DNA of 64,000 nucleotides from Ponticoccus alexandrii (GTDB lineage: Bacteria; Pseudomonadota; Alphaproteobacteria; Rhodobacterales; Rhodobacteraceae), in the NCBI RefSeq assembly GCF_016806125.1, contig NZ_CP047166.1, positions 4,030,001-4,094,000 on the forward strand. The letters run 5' to 3'. The stretch's first letter is position 1. The number at the start of each line of letters is the position of its first letter. The notes under the pieces were generated by a model. The model ran no database searches and was not told where the DNA came from. It saw only the letters and a program-made list of their open reading frames with translations. Both the position numbers and the translations under genes were made by a program. Shown one piece after another: positions 9,327 through 17,687 of this stretch.

Positions 9327-10091
9327 ATGGGGAATGTCATGACTGTCACGGTGGACGCCGGTGAAATCGCCAAGTTCGAGGCCATGGCCGCCGAGTGGTG
9401 GGACCCCGATGGCAAGTTCAAGCCGCTGCACATGATGAACTCGGTGCGGCTGGACTACATCTGCACCCAGATCGCCGGAGAGTTCGACCGCACGCTGGGG
9501 TCTGAGCGTCCCTTTGCGGGGCTGCGCATCCTCGATATCGGCTGCGGCGGGGGCCTTCTGTCGGAACCCATGGCGCGGCTGGGGGCCGAGGTCGTGGGCG
9601 TCGATGCGGCGGAGCGAAACATCCCCGTGGCCGAGGCGCATGCGCGCCAGTCGGGCCTCGCCATCGACTACCGCCACACCACCGCCGAAGCCATGGCGGC
9701 AGCGGGCGAGCGCTTCGACGTGGTGCTGAACATGGAAGTGGTCGAGCATGTGGCCGATCCGCTGGCCTATCTGACCGCCTGCCGCCAATTGCTGAAGCCG
9801 GGCGGGCTGCACCTGTGCTCGACCATCAACCGCAACCCGAAAAGCTTTGCCATGGCCATCGTCGGCGCCGAATACGTCATGCGCTGGCTGCCCAAGGGCA
9901 CGCACGAGTGGTCCAAGTTCATCACCCCGGACGAGCTTTACGACCTGATGGCGCGCGCGGGCCTGACGCCGGTGGACCGCAAGGGCTATGTCTTCAACCC
10001 GGTGTCGTGGAAATGGTCGATCTCGGACCGCGACCTGTCGGTGAACTACGTCACGGCGGCGCTGGCGCCTCATGGGCCAAGTGACGCCTGA
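9327..10091 (+). CDS. ubiG: Ubiquinone biosynthesis O-methyltransferase UbiG
   Basis: UbiG carries out both O-methylations of the ubiquinone ring using S-adenosylmethionine. The sequence shows the UbiG N-terminus ([20 protein letters not shown]), the SAM-binding motif [14 protein letters not shown], and the VEHV and LLKPGG motifs. It is 254 residues from the first ATG. A second in-frame ATG at 9339 (MTVTVDAG) is an equally good start. It diverges from pip with only 35 bases between them, so the promoters must overlap. Confidence 0.96.
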   Translation: MGNVMTVTVDAGEIAKFEAMAAEWWDPDGKFKPLHMMNSVRLDYICTQIAGEFDRTLGSERPFAGLRILDIGCGGGLLSEPMARLGAEVVGVDAAERNIPVAEAHARQSGLAIDYRHTTAEAMAAAGERFDVVLNMEVVEHVADPLAYLTACRQLLKPGGLHLCSTINRNPKSFAMAIVGAEYVMRWLPKGTHEWSKFITPDELYDLMARAGLTPVDRKGYVFNPVSWKWSISDRDLSVNYVTAALAPHGPSDA

Positions 10092-10117
10092 ATGACCCAC
10101 CTTTGCTGAATTGTTTC

Positions 10118-10137
10118 GCCCGACGGCAACGTCGGGC
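10118..10137. terminator. Hairpin downstream of ubiG
   Basis: A perfect 8-bp stem GCCCGACG/CGTCGGGC closes a stable GCAA tetraloop 26 bases after the ubiG stop. A second GC-rich fold (CCGCCC/GGGCGG) follows near 10148. There is no T-run, so this is a terminator-like or 3'-end-stabilising structure between convergent genes. Confidence 0.4.
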
Positions 10138-10214
10138 CGCGCCGGTCCGCCCCCACGGGGCGGCGCGATGCGCCACCCCTCGGACCGACGCTAGCAATCG
10201 ACGTTAGGACGAAC

Positions 10215-10646
10215 CTAGGCCTCCAGCCGCAAGCGCAATTCGCGCAACACCGGCAGCGCGGCCTTGACCTTGGCCTCTCCCAGATCGCCCAGCATCTCGT
10301 CGATCAGCGGGGTGATGGCGGCCAGCGCGGCATCGCGCGCAGCACGCCCGGCGGGAGAGATAGAGACCAGCTTGCGCCGCGCGTCGTCCCAGTCGGGGCG
10401 GATGTGGACGTAGCCCGCGATCTCCAGCTTCGACAGGGTGTTCGTCATGGCGCCGCGGGTGACGTGAAAGGCCTTGGCCAGTTGCGCCGGGGTCTTCTCG
10501 CCCCCCCGGGCAAGCTGGTTCAGCACCGAGAAATGCGAGATTTCCATCCGGTTCGGCAGCACCTTGGTCAGCCGGGCGCGCAACAGCTGGTCCGCCGTCA
10601 GAAGTTCTGAGAAGAGAGAGATCGCCAGCCCGCTCGTGTCGCTCAT
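10215..10646 (-). CDS. MarR-family transcriptional regulator
   Basis: This 143-residue winged-helix regulator shows a helix-turn-helix at about residues 53-75 (TPAQLAKAFHVTRGAMTNTL) and the wing region DWDDARRKLVSIS, which fits the MarR DxRxx pattern. The start at 10646 overlaps the stop of the nitrilase gene by 4 bases; the longer open frame upstream is antisense noise. It is the last gene of the comF-grxC-nitrilase-marR run. Its ligand and targets are unknown. Confidence 0.92.
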   Translation of the reverse strand: MSDTSGLAISLFSELLTADQLLRARLTKVLPNRMEISHFSVLNQLARGGEKTPAQLAKAFHVTRGAMTNTLSKLEIAGYVHIRPDWDDARRKLVSISPAGRAARDAALAAITPLIDEMLGDLGEAKVKAALPVLRELRLRLEA

Positions 10647-11476
10647 GCCAGCCCCCGCACAGGTCTGTCGTGGGTCAGGGACGGCAGGCGGCGACGGGCG
10701 TCGGCGACCGCCTCGGGGTCGAGGTCGAGGCAAAAGACGCCCGGCTCCGTCCCAGCATCGAGGATCACGCGGCCCCACGGGTCGATGGCAAGGCTGTGGC
10801 CGTAGGTTTTGCGCGTCCGGCCCGCCTGCGCGGCATGGGTGCCGGTCTGGGCAGGGGCCAGCACGTAGCAGCCCGTTTCGATGGCGCGCGCCTGCAACAG
10901 GGGCTGCCAGTGGTCCGGCCCCGTGCCCGGCGAAAAGGCCGAGGGCACGGTCAGCACCATCGCCCCCGCCTGCGCCAGCGCGCGGTAGAGGTAGGCGAAG
11001 CGCAGGTCGTAGCAGACCGTCATACCGATGGCGCCAAAGGGGGTCTGCGCCAGCACGGCGCGGTCCCCGGGCGCGAAGCCCGCCGATTCGCGGTAGGTCT
11101 CGGTCTCGCTGACCGCAACGTCGAACATGTGCATCTTGTCGTAGCGCGCCATGATCGCGCCATCCGGGCCGATCAGCAGCGAGCGGTTGGCGAAACGCTC
11201 TTCCGGTGGGTCGGACTTCACCGCGACGGAGCCAAGCAGCAGCCAGACGCCAAGCGCCGCCGCCTCTTCCCGGCACCCGGCGATGAAGGGGTCGGCCCCC
11301 TCGGGCCGCAGGACCGCCCTCTGGTGCGCGCGGTCCATCGACACGCAATTGCTGACCTCGGGTGTCAGGACAAGGCCCGCGCCCTGCCCCGCCGCCTCGC
11401 GCAGCATGGCGCGCACCGTTTCGAGGTTCGCGGCGGGATCGTCCGAAGACGTCAGTTGCAGCAGAGCCGCGCGCAT
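10643..11476 (-). CDS. Carbon-nitrogen hydrolase (nitrilase superfamily)
   Basis: This 277-residue amidase has all three catalytic positions of the superfamily: Glu in TPEVSN, Lys in YDKMHMFD and Cys in VCYDLRF. The pattern around KMHMFDV and CYDLRF resembles the Nit1/Nit2 branch (deaminated glutathione amidase or omega-amidase). Location after a glutaredoxin gene makes a glutathione-repair role attractive, but this is inference. Its ATG shares one base with the grxC stop (TGATG) and its own stop overlaps marR. Confidence 0.93.
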   Translation of the reverse strand: MRAALLQLTSSDDPAANLETVRAMLREAAGQGAGLVLTPEVSNCVSMDRAHQRAVLRPEGADPFIAGCREEAAALGVWLLLGSVAVKSDPPEERFANRSLLIGPDGAIMARYDKMHMFDVAVSETETYRESAGFAPGDRAVLAQTPFGAIGMTVCYDLRFAYLYRALAQAGAMVLTVPSAFSPGTGPDHWQPLLQARAIETGCYVLAPAQTGTHAAQAGRTRKTYGHSLAIDPWGRVILDAGTEPGVFCLDLDPEAVADARRRLPSLTHDRPVRGLA

Positions 11477-11733
11477 CAGCCTGCAAGCATCGGGTCGAGT
11501 TTTCCGGCGCGCTCAAGCTCGTAGAGCTCATCGCAGCCGCCGACATGGGTGCCGCCGATGAAGATCTGCGGCACCGTGTGCCGGCCATGCGCGCGATCCA
11601 TCATCTCTGACTTGCGGGCCGGTTCGCGCAGCACGTCGACCTCGGTGAAGGGGACGCCCTTCTTGGTCAACAGCCGCTTCGCCGCGTGGCAGAAGCCGCA
11701 CAGCGGCGAGGTATAGATTTCGACGTCCTGCAT
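11476..11733 (-). CDS. grxC: Glutaredoxin 3
   Basis: This 85-residue thiol-disulfide oxidoreductase has the active site CGFC at residues 12-15 (CPYC in E. coli Grx3), the cis-Pro segment TVPQIFI and the GSH-binding GGCDEL. The start at 11733 (MQDVEIYTSPLC) gives the standard length; the open frame extends 32 codons upstream into the spacer after comF. It is the second gene of a four-gene minus-strand run. Confidence 0.95.
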   Translation of the reverse strand: MQDVEIYTSPLCGFCHAAKRLLTKKGVPFTEVDVLREPARKSEMMDRAHGRHTVPQIFIGGTHVGGCDELYELERAGKLDPMLAG

Positions 11734-11767
11734 CGGGTTCTCCGGGATCGTGGTAATCCCGACAGAC

Positions 11768-12481
11768 TTAAGGGTCTTTTGCCACACGCGCCAGAACGCA
11801 GGTGAAAACTTCTTTTGCGCCCGCAGCATGGCAGGCCTGTGTCGCGGCGGCCAGCGTGGCGCCAGAGGTCATGACGTCGTCGATGACCATCACCGGGCGG
11901 TCGGCCAGCAGGGCGCGGCGGGCGGGCCGGACCCCGATCACCCCGTCCAGCACCGCAAAGCGTTCGTCGCGGCTGCGCCCGTCAAGGCTTGGCGTGGGCC
12001 GCCTGCGCTCCAGCGCGTCGGGGCAGAAGGCAATGCCCATTTCCTCGGCCATGGCCCCGGCCAGCAGCGCCGACTGGTTGTAGCGCCGCGCGATATGGCG
12101 GCGACTGTGCAGCGGGACCGGCAAGAGCAGCAGGTCGCTGCGGTGCAGGTCGCGCGCCGCCCGTGCCATCCACCGCGCGGCGGGGCGCGCGATGTCGTGG
12201 CGGTCGCCGTGCTTCAGCGCCAGCACCAGCCGCCGCCCGATGCCCCGGTACAGCAGCGCCGCCCGCCCCTGCGCCCAGGGCCTGCCGATGCGCAGGCAGT
12301 CGTCGCAATGCTCCGCCCGGTCGGACAGCCCCGGCAGCGGCACCCCGCAGAGGTCGCAGGCCAGCCCCGCCACGAAGGGCGTGTCCCGCCAGCAGGCGCC
12401 GCACAGCCCGAAGTCGCTGTCCACCAGCCCGCCACAGGACAGGCAGCGTGGCGGGTAGACCATCTGCACCAGCGTTTGCAT
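11768..12481 (-). CDS. comF: ComF-family amidophosphoribosyltransferase-like protein
   Basis: This 237-residue protein combines a zinc-ribbon with paired cysteines (PPRCLSCGGL, CGACW, CDLCG, CDDC, residues 12-63) and a C-terminal phosphoribosyltransferase domain with the PRPP loop VMVIDDVMTSGATL. ComF proteins support DNA uptake in competent bacteria, and many non-competent species also carry them. An alternative start (MRADRAIRAG) at 12511 would place its ATG back-to-back with the ATG of the divergent methyltransferase at 12512. Confidence 0.93.
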   Translation of the reverse strand: MQTLVQMVYPPRCLSCGGLVDSDFGLCGACWRDTPFVAGLACDLCGVPLPGLSDRAEHCDDCLRIGRPWAQGRAALLYRGIGRRLVLALKHGDRHDIARPAARWMARAARDLHRSDLLLLPVPLHSRRHIARRYNQSALLAGAMAEEMGIAFCPDALERRRPTPSLDGRSRDERFAVLDGVIGVRPARRALLADRPVMVIDDVMTSGATLAAATQACHAAGAKEVFTCVLARVAKDP

Positions 12482-12511
12482 GCCCGCGCGGATCGCCCTA
12501 TCTGCCCGCAT

Positions 12512-13333
12512 ATGTCCACGACTCCCCGACTGACAGACCATCCCGCCCTGACCCGGCACCGCGCCCGGGCGGCCAAGGCCCCGGCCCTGTTCCTGCACGA
12601 CTCGGCCTGCGACGAGGCTCAGGATCGACTGGCCATGGTTAACAGGGCCTTTACGGATGTGGTCATCGTGACGCCCTGGCCGCAGGTCTGGGCGCCACAC
12701 TTCCCTGCGGCGCGCATCGTGCCGGACGCCGAGACGCTGGACCTGACCGAAGGCTCCGCCGATCTGGTGATCCACGCGCTGTCCCTGCATTGGGCCGACG
12801 ATCCGGTGGGCCAGATGATCCAGTGCCGCCGCGCACTGCGACCCGACGGCCTTTTCCTTGGCCTGACCTTCGCGGGCCGGACGCTGCACGAGTTGCGCGC
12901 CGCCCTGTCGCAGGCCGAAACCGAGGTCTGCGGCGGATTGTCCCCCCGGGTCGCGCCGATGGCCGAGATCCGTGACCTTGGCGCCCTGATGCAGCGCGCC
13001 GGGCTGGCCTTGCCGGTGGCCGATGCCGCCACCCTGACCGCCAGCTATGAAAACGCCCTGCACCTGATGCACGACCTGCGCGCCATGGGCGAAGGCAATG
13101 CGCTGACGGCCCGCCATCGCCGAATCCCGCCCCGGGCCCTGTTTCCAAGGGCCGCGGTGCTTTATGAGCAGGCCTTCGCGCTGCCCGACGGGCGCGTACC
13201 CGCGACCTTCGAGATCATCACCCTGACCGGATGGGCACCGGACGCCAGCCAGCCGCAACCGCTGCGCCCGGGCTCTGCCTCGGCCCGGTTGGCGGATGCA
13301 TTGGGGACGCCCGAGCAGCCCCTGAAAGATTGA
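12512..13333 (+). CDS. SAM-dependent methyltransferase (NDUFAF5/BioC-like)
   Basis: This 273-residue protein starts at the ATG in CATATG. The N-terminal pattern LTDHPALTRHRARA followed by FLHDSACDEAQDRL resembles the alphaproteobacterial relatives of NDUFAF5, the complex I assembly factor. The DLTEGSADLVIHALSLHWADDP segment is the Rossmann-fold region after motif I. The usual glycine-rich SAM loop is poorly conserved here (VIVTPWPQVW), as is common in this subfamily. A complex I assembly role would be an inference from family. The open frame upstream of 12512 is antisense to comF. Confidence 0.88.
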   Translation: MSTTPRLTDHPALTRHRARAAKAPALFLHDSACDEAQDRLAMVNRAFTDVVIVTPWPQVWAPHFPAARIVPDAETLDLTEGSADLVIHALSLHWADDPVGQMIQCRRALRPDGLFLGLTFAGRTLHELRAALSQAETEVCGGLSPRVAPMAEIRDLGALMQRAGLALPVADAATLTASYENALHLMHDLRAMGEGNALTARHRRIPPRALFPRAAVLYEQAFALPDGRVPATFEIITLTGWAPDASQPQPLRPGSASARLADALGTPEQPLKD

Positions 13334-13391
13334 CCTATCGGCTGCGTGCGATACTTCTGCCCGCGACATCAGACAGACAGGAGCCACGCCT

Positions 13392-14453
13392 TTGCCGGAC
13401 GCCATCACCCCCACTGCCGCCCGTCCCGCCCATGCGCCGTCCGATCACCCGAAGGTGACATCCGGCAAGGTCGGCGTGCTTCTGGCCAACCTCGGCACGC
13501 CGGACGGGCACGACTACTGGTCGATGCGGCGCTACCTGAACGAGTTCCTGTCCGACCGCCGGGTGATCGACTACCCGCGCTGGAAATGGCAGCCGCTGTT
13601 GCAACTTATCATCCTGTCGAAACGGCCCTTTACCTCGGGCGCGGCCTATCGCTCGATCTGGAACGAGGACAAGGGTGAAAGCCCGCTGATGACCATCACC
13701 CGCGACCAGACCTCGGCGATCGCGGCGAAGATGCAGGCGCAATACGGCGACCGCGTCATGGTCGATTTCTGCATGCGCTACGGCAACCCCTCGACCACGT
13801 CGAAGGTGCAGGAGATGGTCAAGGCGGGCTGCCACAAGATCCTGTTCTTCCCGCTTTATCCGCATTACGCGGGCGCCACCTCTGCCACCGCGAACGACCA
13901 GTTCTTCCGCGCGCTGATGGCCGAGACATGGCAGCCCACGGCCCGCGTCGTCGATCCCTACTTCGAGCATCCGCAATACATCGAGGCGCTGGCGCAGTCG
14001 GTCGAGCGTGGCTATGCGGCGGCAGAGCAAGAGCCCGACATCCTCGTGGTCAGCTATCACGGCATGCCGAAGCGCTACCTGATGCAGGGCGACCCCTACC
14101 ATTGCCAGTGCCAGAAGACGACGCGCCTGCTGCGCGAGCGGCTGGGCTGGGACGAAAGCCGGATTACCACGACCTTCCAGTCGGTCTTTGGCCCCGAGGA
14201 ATGGCTGAAGCCCTACACGGTCGAACATGTGGCCGAGCTGGCAAAGCAGGGAAAGAAGAAGATCGCGGTGATCGCGCCCGCCTTCAGCGCCGATTGCATC
14301 GAGACGCTGGAAGAGATCAACGAAGAGATCCGCGAAAGCTTTGAACACGCAGGGGGTGAGTCGTTCACCTATATTCCCTGCCTGAACGACGACCCGGCGC
14401 ATGTCGACGCGCTGTGCGCGGTGATCGACGAGAACCTTGGCGGCTGGGTCTGA
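13392..14453 (+). CDS. hemH: Ferrochelatase
   Basis: HemH inserts Fe2+ into protoporphyrin IX, the last step of haem synthesis. The 353-residue protein shows GVLLANLGTPD, the PLYPHYAGATSAT region, the catalytic His in SYHGMPKRY and the acidic TLEEINEEI segment. Four cysteines near the middle and end (YHCQC and others) recall the Fe-S-type pattern, but I cannot assign a cluster. The start is a TTG at 13392, supported by GACAGGAG seven bases upstream and by the lack of an in-frame ATG before MRRYL. Confidence 0.95.
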   Translation: MPDAITPTAARPAHAPSDHPKVTSGKVGVLLANLGTPDGHDYWSMRRYLNEFLSDRRVIDYPRWKWQPLLQLIILSKRPFTSGAAYRSIWNEDKGESPLMTITRDQTSAIAAKMQAQYGDRVMVDFCMRYGNPSTTSKVQEMVKAGCHKILFFPLYPHYAGATSATANDQFFRALMAETWQPTARVVDPYFEHPQYIEALAQSVERGYAAAEQEPDILVVSYHGMPKRYLMQGDPYHCQCQKTTRLLRERLGWDESRITTTFQSVFGPEEWLKPYTVEHVAELAKQGKKKIAVIAPAFSADCIETLEEINEEIRESFEHAGGESFTYIPCLNDDPAHVDALCAVIDENLGGWV

Positions 14454-14510
14454 CCCGGTCGCGCGGCCTGCGGACAGCGGGCCGCCAAGGGGCCGTCGGG
14501 CCGGAACCCG

Positions 14511-14553
14511 ACAAAAGAAAAAGGCGGGGTCGTCACCCCGCCTTCTCAATTTT
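14511..14553. terminator. Bidirectional terminator between hemH and the 63-residue gene
   Basis: A perfect 10-bp stem (14521-14530 with 14535-14544) closes a 4-base loop. On the minus strand it is followed by a T-rich run (complement of 14511-14522), and on the plus strand by CTCAATTTT. It can end both convergent transcripts. Confidence 0.85.
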
Positions 14554-14570
14554 AGTACTGTCTGAACCGA

Positions 14571-14762
14571 TCAGTCGGCTGCAGCAGCGGCCACGATCGC
14601 GATCAGCAGCAGCGGGATCAGAAGCCCGGCCGAAGAAGACGACTGTTGAGTTTCTTCCACAACCACAACGGGTTCCATGACCACGTCGTCTTTTGCGTAG
14701 GAACCGGCCATTGCGGTCGAAGCGGCACCGGTGAGCACGGCGGCGAGAGCGAGTTTCTTCAT
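14571..14762 (-). CDS. Small exported membrane peptide (63 residues)
   Basis: I do not recognise a named family. The start at 14762 has a perfect GGAGGATATA ribosome site. Residues 1-19 form a signal peptide ending in AMA. Then come a short acidic stretch with VVVVEE, a Ser run (41-44) and a C-terminal membrane helix (46-62) ending in Ala repeats and Asp. It has its own terminator. The product should be a small envelope protein with a tiny periplasmic part. Confidence 0.75.
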   Translation of the reverse strand: MKKLALAAVLTGAASTAMAGSYAKDDVVMEPVVVVEETQQSSSSAGLLIPLLLIAIVAAAAAD

Positions 14763-14910
14763 TATATCCTCCAGATATTCGCCTGGCGCGGGACACAACT
14801 GCCCACACGACAGGCACCCAAGACTTACCTCGTAACTCTCTCTAAGCAGCATTTCCGGGGCTTTGCAATTGGTGAATCAGCCCCGGAAATTCATGTCCGC
14901 CATGCTGTCG

Positions 14911-15531
14911 TCAAATCAGCAACACCTGCGTGCCGACCCGCGCCATGTCGTACAGCTGCTCGATATGCTCGTTGTAAAGGCCGATGCAGCCGTTCGACGA
15001 CCGGCGCCCGATCTTGCGCGTGTCGTGCGTGCCGTGGATGCGGTAGTAGGTCCAGCTCAGGTGCAGCGCGCGCGTGCCCAGCGGATTGTCCGGGCCGGGG
15101 CCGACGAAATCCGGCCATTCCGGGTTGCGCTTCTTCATCGAGGGGGTCGGGCGCCACGACGGCGACGGATCCTTCAGCGTGACCGAGGTGCGGCCCCGGC
15201 GCGTCAGGTCCTCGGTCAGAGGCACCGAAGACGGATACAGGTAATACTGTCCGCTTTCCTGCCAGAAATGCAGCGCACGCGAGCTGATGTCGACAAGGAT
15301 CGCGCCGTTGTTCAGGTTGTTGAAATAGGGGCGCCAGTCCAGCGTGCGGAAGCTGGAGATGTTGTGGCGCACGCTATCCGTGACACTGCGGTCAAGTTCT
15401 GTCGTTCCGGAATTGACGTCCTGAGCAAGCGCCGGCGCGCCGATCAGCGCGGCGGAGCCAGCAAGGAACGCACGGCGACCAAGCGCCTTTTGGCCTTCGT
15501 CCTTCATGGCGGTGTCCTCTCGGGGATTCAT
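14911..15531 (-). CDS. L,D-transpeptidase (YkuD domain), Tat-exported
   Basis: This 206-residue periplasmic enzyme makes or edits peptidoglycan cross-links or attaches proteins to peptidoglycan. The YkuD signature is intact: His166 in HGTHD and the catalytic Cys182 in SSNGCIGL. The N-terminus GRRAFLAGSAALIGAPALA is a twin-arginine signal with an AxA cleavage site. A second start (MKDEG) lies 8 codons downstream. It diverges from the CAP lipoprotein gene. Confidence 0.93.
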   Translation of the reverse strand: MNPREDTAMKDEGQKALGRRAFLAGSAALIGAPALAQDVNSGTTELDRSVTDSVRHNISSFRTLDWRPYFNNLNNGAILVDISSRALHFWQESGQYYLYPSSVPLTEDLTRRGRTSVTLKDPSPSWRPTPSMKKRNPEWPDFVGPGPDNPLGTRALHLSWTYYRIHGTHDTRKIGRRSSNGCIGLYNEHIEQLYDMARVGTQVLLI

Positions 15532-15677
15532 GCTTTACTTGGCGATAATATGGCTTGAATGCCTCAGTCGCAATTCAAAGGCGCTTGATCGGGCAACCTC
15601 ACGCCGATGTGGGTTTGAATGGCAACGCTGCATTGGGTAAGGCGATAGCTGACCCGGAAAAAGCCCGAAAGCTGATC

Positions 15678-16244
15678 ATGAAACGCCGCGCCTTCATCGC
15701 CCTCGCCTCTGCCTATGCCCTTTCTGCCTGCACCACGACGCCCACCGGCCCCCAGCTTGGCCCGGATGGTCGTCCGCTGCCAAAGGCCTACCGGATCGGC
15801 TCTGGCGACACTGGCCGCATCCAGTACCGGATGCTGGACGCGGTGAACGCGCTGCGTCAAAGCGCGGGCGCCCCGGCGCTGTCGCTCAATTCCAGCCTGA
15901 ACGCCGCCGCCGCCACGCATTCGCGCGACATGTCGCTGCAGAACCGGCCCTGGCACTTCGGATCCGACGGCTCTTCGCCGATCGACCGGGTCAACCGCGT
16001 GGGCTACAGCGGGCGTCTGGTGGGTGAGAACATCTCGGAGACCTACGAGACCGAGCTCGAAACCCTCGCCGCATGGATGGAAGAGCCGCACACCCGCGAC
16101 GTGATCCTCGACAAGTCGGCGCATGAAATGGGCTTTTCCTGGCATCAGGAAAACAACGGCAAGATCTGGTGGACGATGGTCGTCGGCGCCCCGGGCTCTG
16201 GTGTGGCCCCCCAACCCGCCGCGATGGCCGCGAACTTCGGCTAG
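15678..16244 (+). CDS. CAP-domain (SCP-like) lipoprotein
   Basis: This 188-residue secreted protein has a lipobox LSAC with Cys18, so it is likely anchored in a membrane. The CAP domain follows: LDAVNALRQSAGAPALSLN, the His in THSRDM, HFGSDGSS, VGENI and a C-terminal WWTMVVG. Bacterial CAP proteins of this type are extracytoplasmic and their function is mostly unknown. The start at 15678 is chosen because the signal peptide begins there; the frame runs 41 codons upstream. It lies between two L,D-transpeptidase genes. Confidence 0.9.
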   Translation: MKRRAFIALASAYALSACTTTPTGPQLGPDGRPLPKAYRIGSGDTGRIQYRMLDAVNALRQSAGAPALSLNSSLNAAAATHSRDMSLQNRPWHFGSDGSSPIDRVNRVGYSGRLVGENISETYETELETLAAWMEEPHTRDVILDKSAHEMGFSWHQENNGKIWWTMVVGAPGSGVAPQPAAMAANFG

Positions 16245-16268
16245 GCGCCAAGCCCTTCCAGAGATGAC

Positions 16269-16295
16269 AAAAGCCGCCCCCTTGGGCGGCTTTTT
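16269..16295. terminator. Bidirectional terminator after the CAP lipoprotein gene
   Basis: A GCCGCCC/GGGCGGC stem (16273-16279 with 16284-16290) is flanked by AAAA and TTTTT, giving a T-run after the hairpin on both strands. It lies between the CAP gene (+) and the second L,D-transpeptidase gene (-). Confidence 0.9.
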
Positions 16296-16346
16296 CGTAT
16301 CCTGTCCGTGCGGCCCGGCCCGAAGGGACCGGGCTGGCCCGTGGCG

Positions 16347-16844
16347 TCAGGGATTGATGCGGATCGGCGTGCCGTCCTTCACCATCGCGTATACGTCGCG
16401 CATCTGCTTGTCGGTGATGGCGATGCAGCCCGCCGTCCAGTCGCGCGGCGCGCCGCGCCGATAGCCGTCGCCCTGCCCGTGGATGAAGATGTCACCGCCG
16501 GGGCGCTTGTCCAGCGCCTTGGCCAGCGCGGCATCCGCCTCGTTCGGGTAGTTGATGCCGATCGACAGGTAGAACTTGCTGTTCGGATTACGCCGGTCGA
16601 TCGTGTAATCACCTTCAGGCGTGCGCCCGTCCCCCTCGAAGGCCTTGTGACCGGCGGGCGCGAAGCCCAAGCCCACGTCGTAGGCCTTCAGGACCTTGTT
16701 GTGATGCAAGAGGTACATCTTGCGGTCGCTCTTGTTGACGACGACCTGCGTGACCTCTGGCCCGTGATATGTCTTGAACTTACTGCTACAGGCCGAGACG
16801 CCAAGCATCACCGCCAGAATCAAGAAAACCTTGATGAACCGCAT
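16347..16844 (-). CDS. L,D-transpeptidase lipoprotein
   Basis: This 165-residue YkuD-domain protein differs from the one at 14911. It has a lipobox VSAC with Cys19, so it is membrane-anchored, and the active-site pair His122 (IFIHGQGD) and Cys140 (DWTAGCIAI). The GDGRTPEGDYTID motif is typical of ErfK/YafK-like enzymes. The start at 16844 puts the signal peptide at the N-terminus; an upstream ATG at 16874 would precede it with 10 polar residues. It follows the sodium channel gene after 36 bases and may be the last gene of that run. Confidence 0.93.
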   Translation of the reverse strand: MRFIKVFLILAVMLGVSACSSKFKTYHGPEVTQVVVNKSDRKMYLLHHNKVLKAYDVGLGFAPAGHKAFEGDGRTPEGDYTIDRRNPNSKFYLSIGINYPNEADAALAKALDKRPGGDIFIHGQGDGYRRGAPRDWTAGCIAITDKQMRDVYAMVKDGTPIRINP

Positions 16845-16880
16845 TTCCACTGCCCCATGGATGTTTTTTTCCACCCTACA

Positions 16881-17687
16881 CTATTCGCGGGGCTTGGTTA
16901 ACATCACATTATCGCCAGACTGCGCGGCAAGACGCTCTTCGATCGCCACCAGCCGGGCCAGCACCTCGTCGCGGTAACTGCCTGTCGCGGCGTTGGTTTC
17001 CTCGGCATGGGCGTCCTGCATCGAATTCACGATCAGACCGACCAGCAGGTTCACCACCGCGAAGGTGGTGATCATGATGAAGGGCACGAAGAAGGCCCAT
17101 GCGTAGGGATAGACCTCCATCACCGGGCGCACGATTCCCATGGACCACGATTCCAGCGTCATGATCTGGAACAGCGAATAGGCCGACAGGGGCAGGTTGC
17201 CGAACCACTCGGGGAAGGCGTCCCCGAACAGCCTGGTCGAGATCACAGAGCCGATGTAGAAGATGATCGCCATCAGCAGAAACACAGAGGCCATGCCCGG
17301 CAGCGCGGTGATGAAGCCCTCGACCACGCGGCGCAGGCGCGGCGCGACAGAGATCACCCGAAGCACCCGCAGGATGCGCAGCGCCCGCAGCACCGACAGG
17401 CCTTGGGTCGTGGGAATCAGCGCGATGCCCACGACGACGAAGTCGAAGACGTTCCAGCCGTTGCGAAAGAAGTCGCGGCCCCGCGCCACCAGCTTCAGGC
17501 CGATTTCCACGATGAAGATGCCAAGGCAGATCAGGTCCAGCGTGCGGATCAACCCTCCGGCGGTGGCCATCAGGTGGTCCGAAGTCTCCATCCCCAGCAG
17601 GATGGCGTTCACGACGATCACGCCGATGATGAAATTCTGAACGGCGGGTTGGTCGACGAAGGCGCCGATCCGTTGGCGAAGGGTCAT
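16881..17687 (-). CDS. Bacterial voltage-gated sodium channel (BacNav, NavSp1-like)
   Basis: This is a 268-residue six-helix ion channel subunit that forms tetramers. S4 is unmistakable, with Arg101, 104, 107 and 110 at every third position. The selectivity filter is TLESWSM (177-183), matching the TLESW Na+ filter of NaChBac and NavSp1. After S6 comes a charged tail with a probable coiled coil (about 238-256). Its ATG overlaps the stop of the RNA methyltransferase gene by 4 bases. A role in membrane excitability, pH homeostasis or motility is known or proposed for relatives only. Confidence 0.93.
   Translation of the reverse strand: MTLRQRIGAFVDQPAVQNFIIGVIVVNAILLGMETSDHLMATAGGLIRTLDLICLGIFIVEIGLKLVARGRDFFRNGWNVFDFVVVGIALIPTTQGLSVLRALRILRVLRVISVAPRLRRVVEGFITALPGMASVFLLMAIIFYIGSVISTRLFGDAFPEWFGNLPLSAYSLFQIMTLESWSMGIVRPVMEVYPYAWAFFVPFIMITTFAVVNLLVGLIVNSMQDAHAEETNAATGSYRDEVLARLVAIEERLAAQSGDNVMLTKPRE

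Noticed and set aside
10647-11588. Apparent fusion of a long N-terminal part to the MarR regulator
   Set aside because: The extra part is the wrong frame of the nitrilase gene; the regulator has its own ATG overlapping the nitrilase stop.
11750-12511. N-terminal 254 codons of a 527-codon frame ahead of the methyltransferase
   Set aside because: This part is antisense to comF; family similarity begins only at the ATG at 12512.
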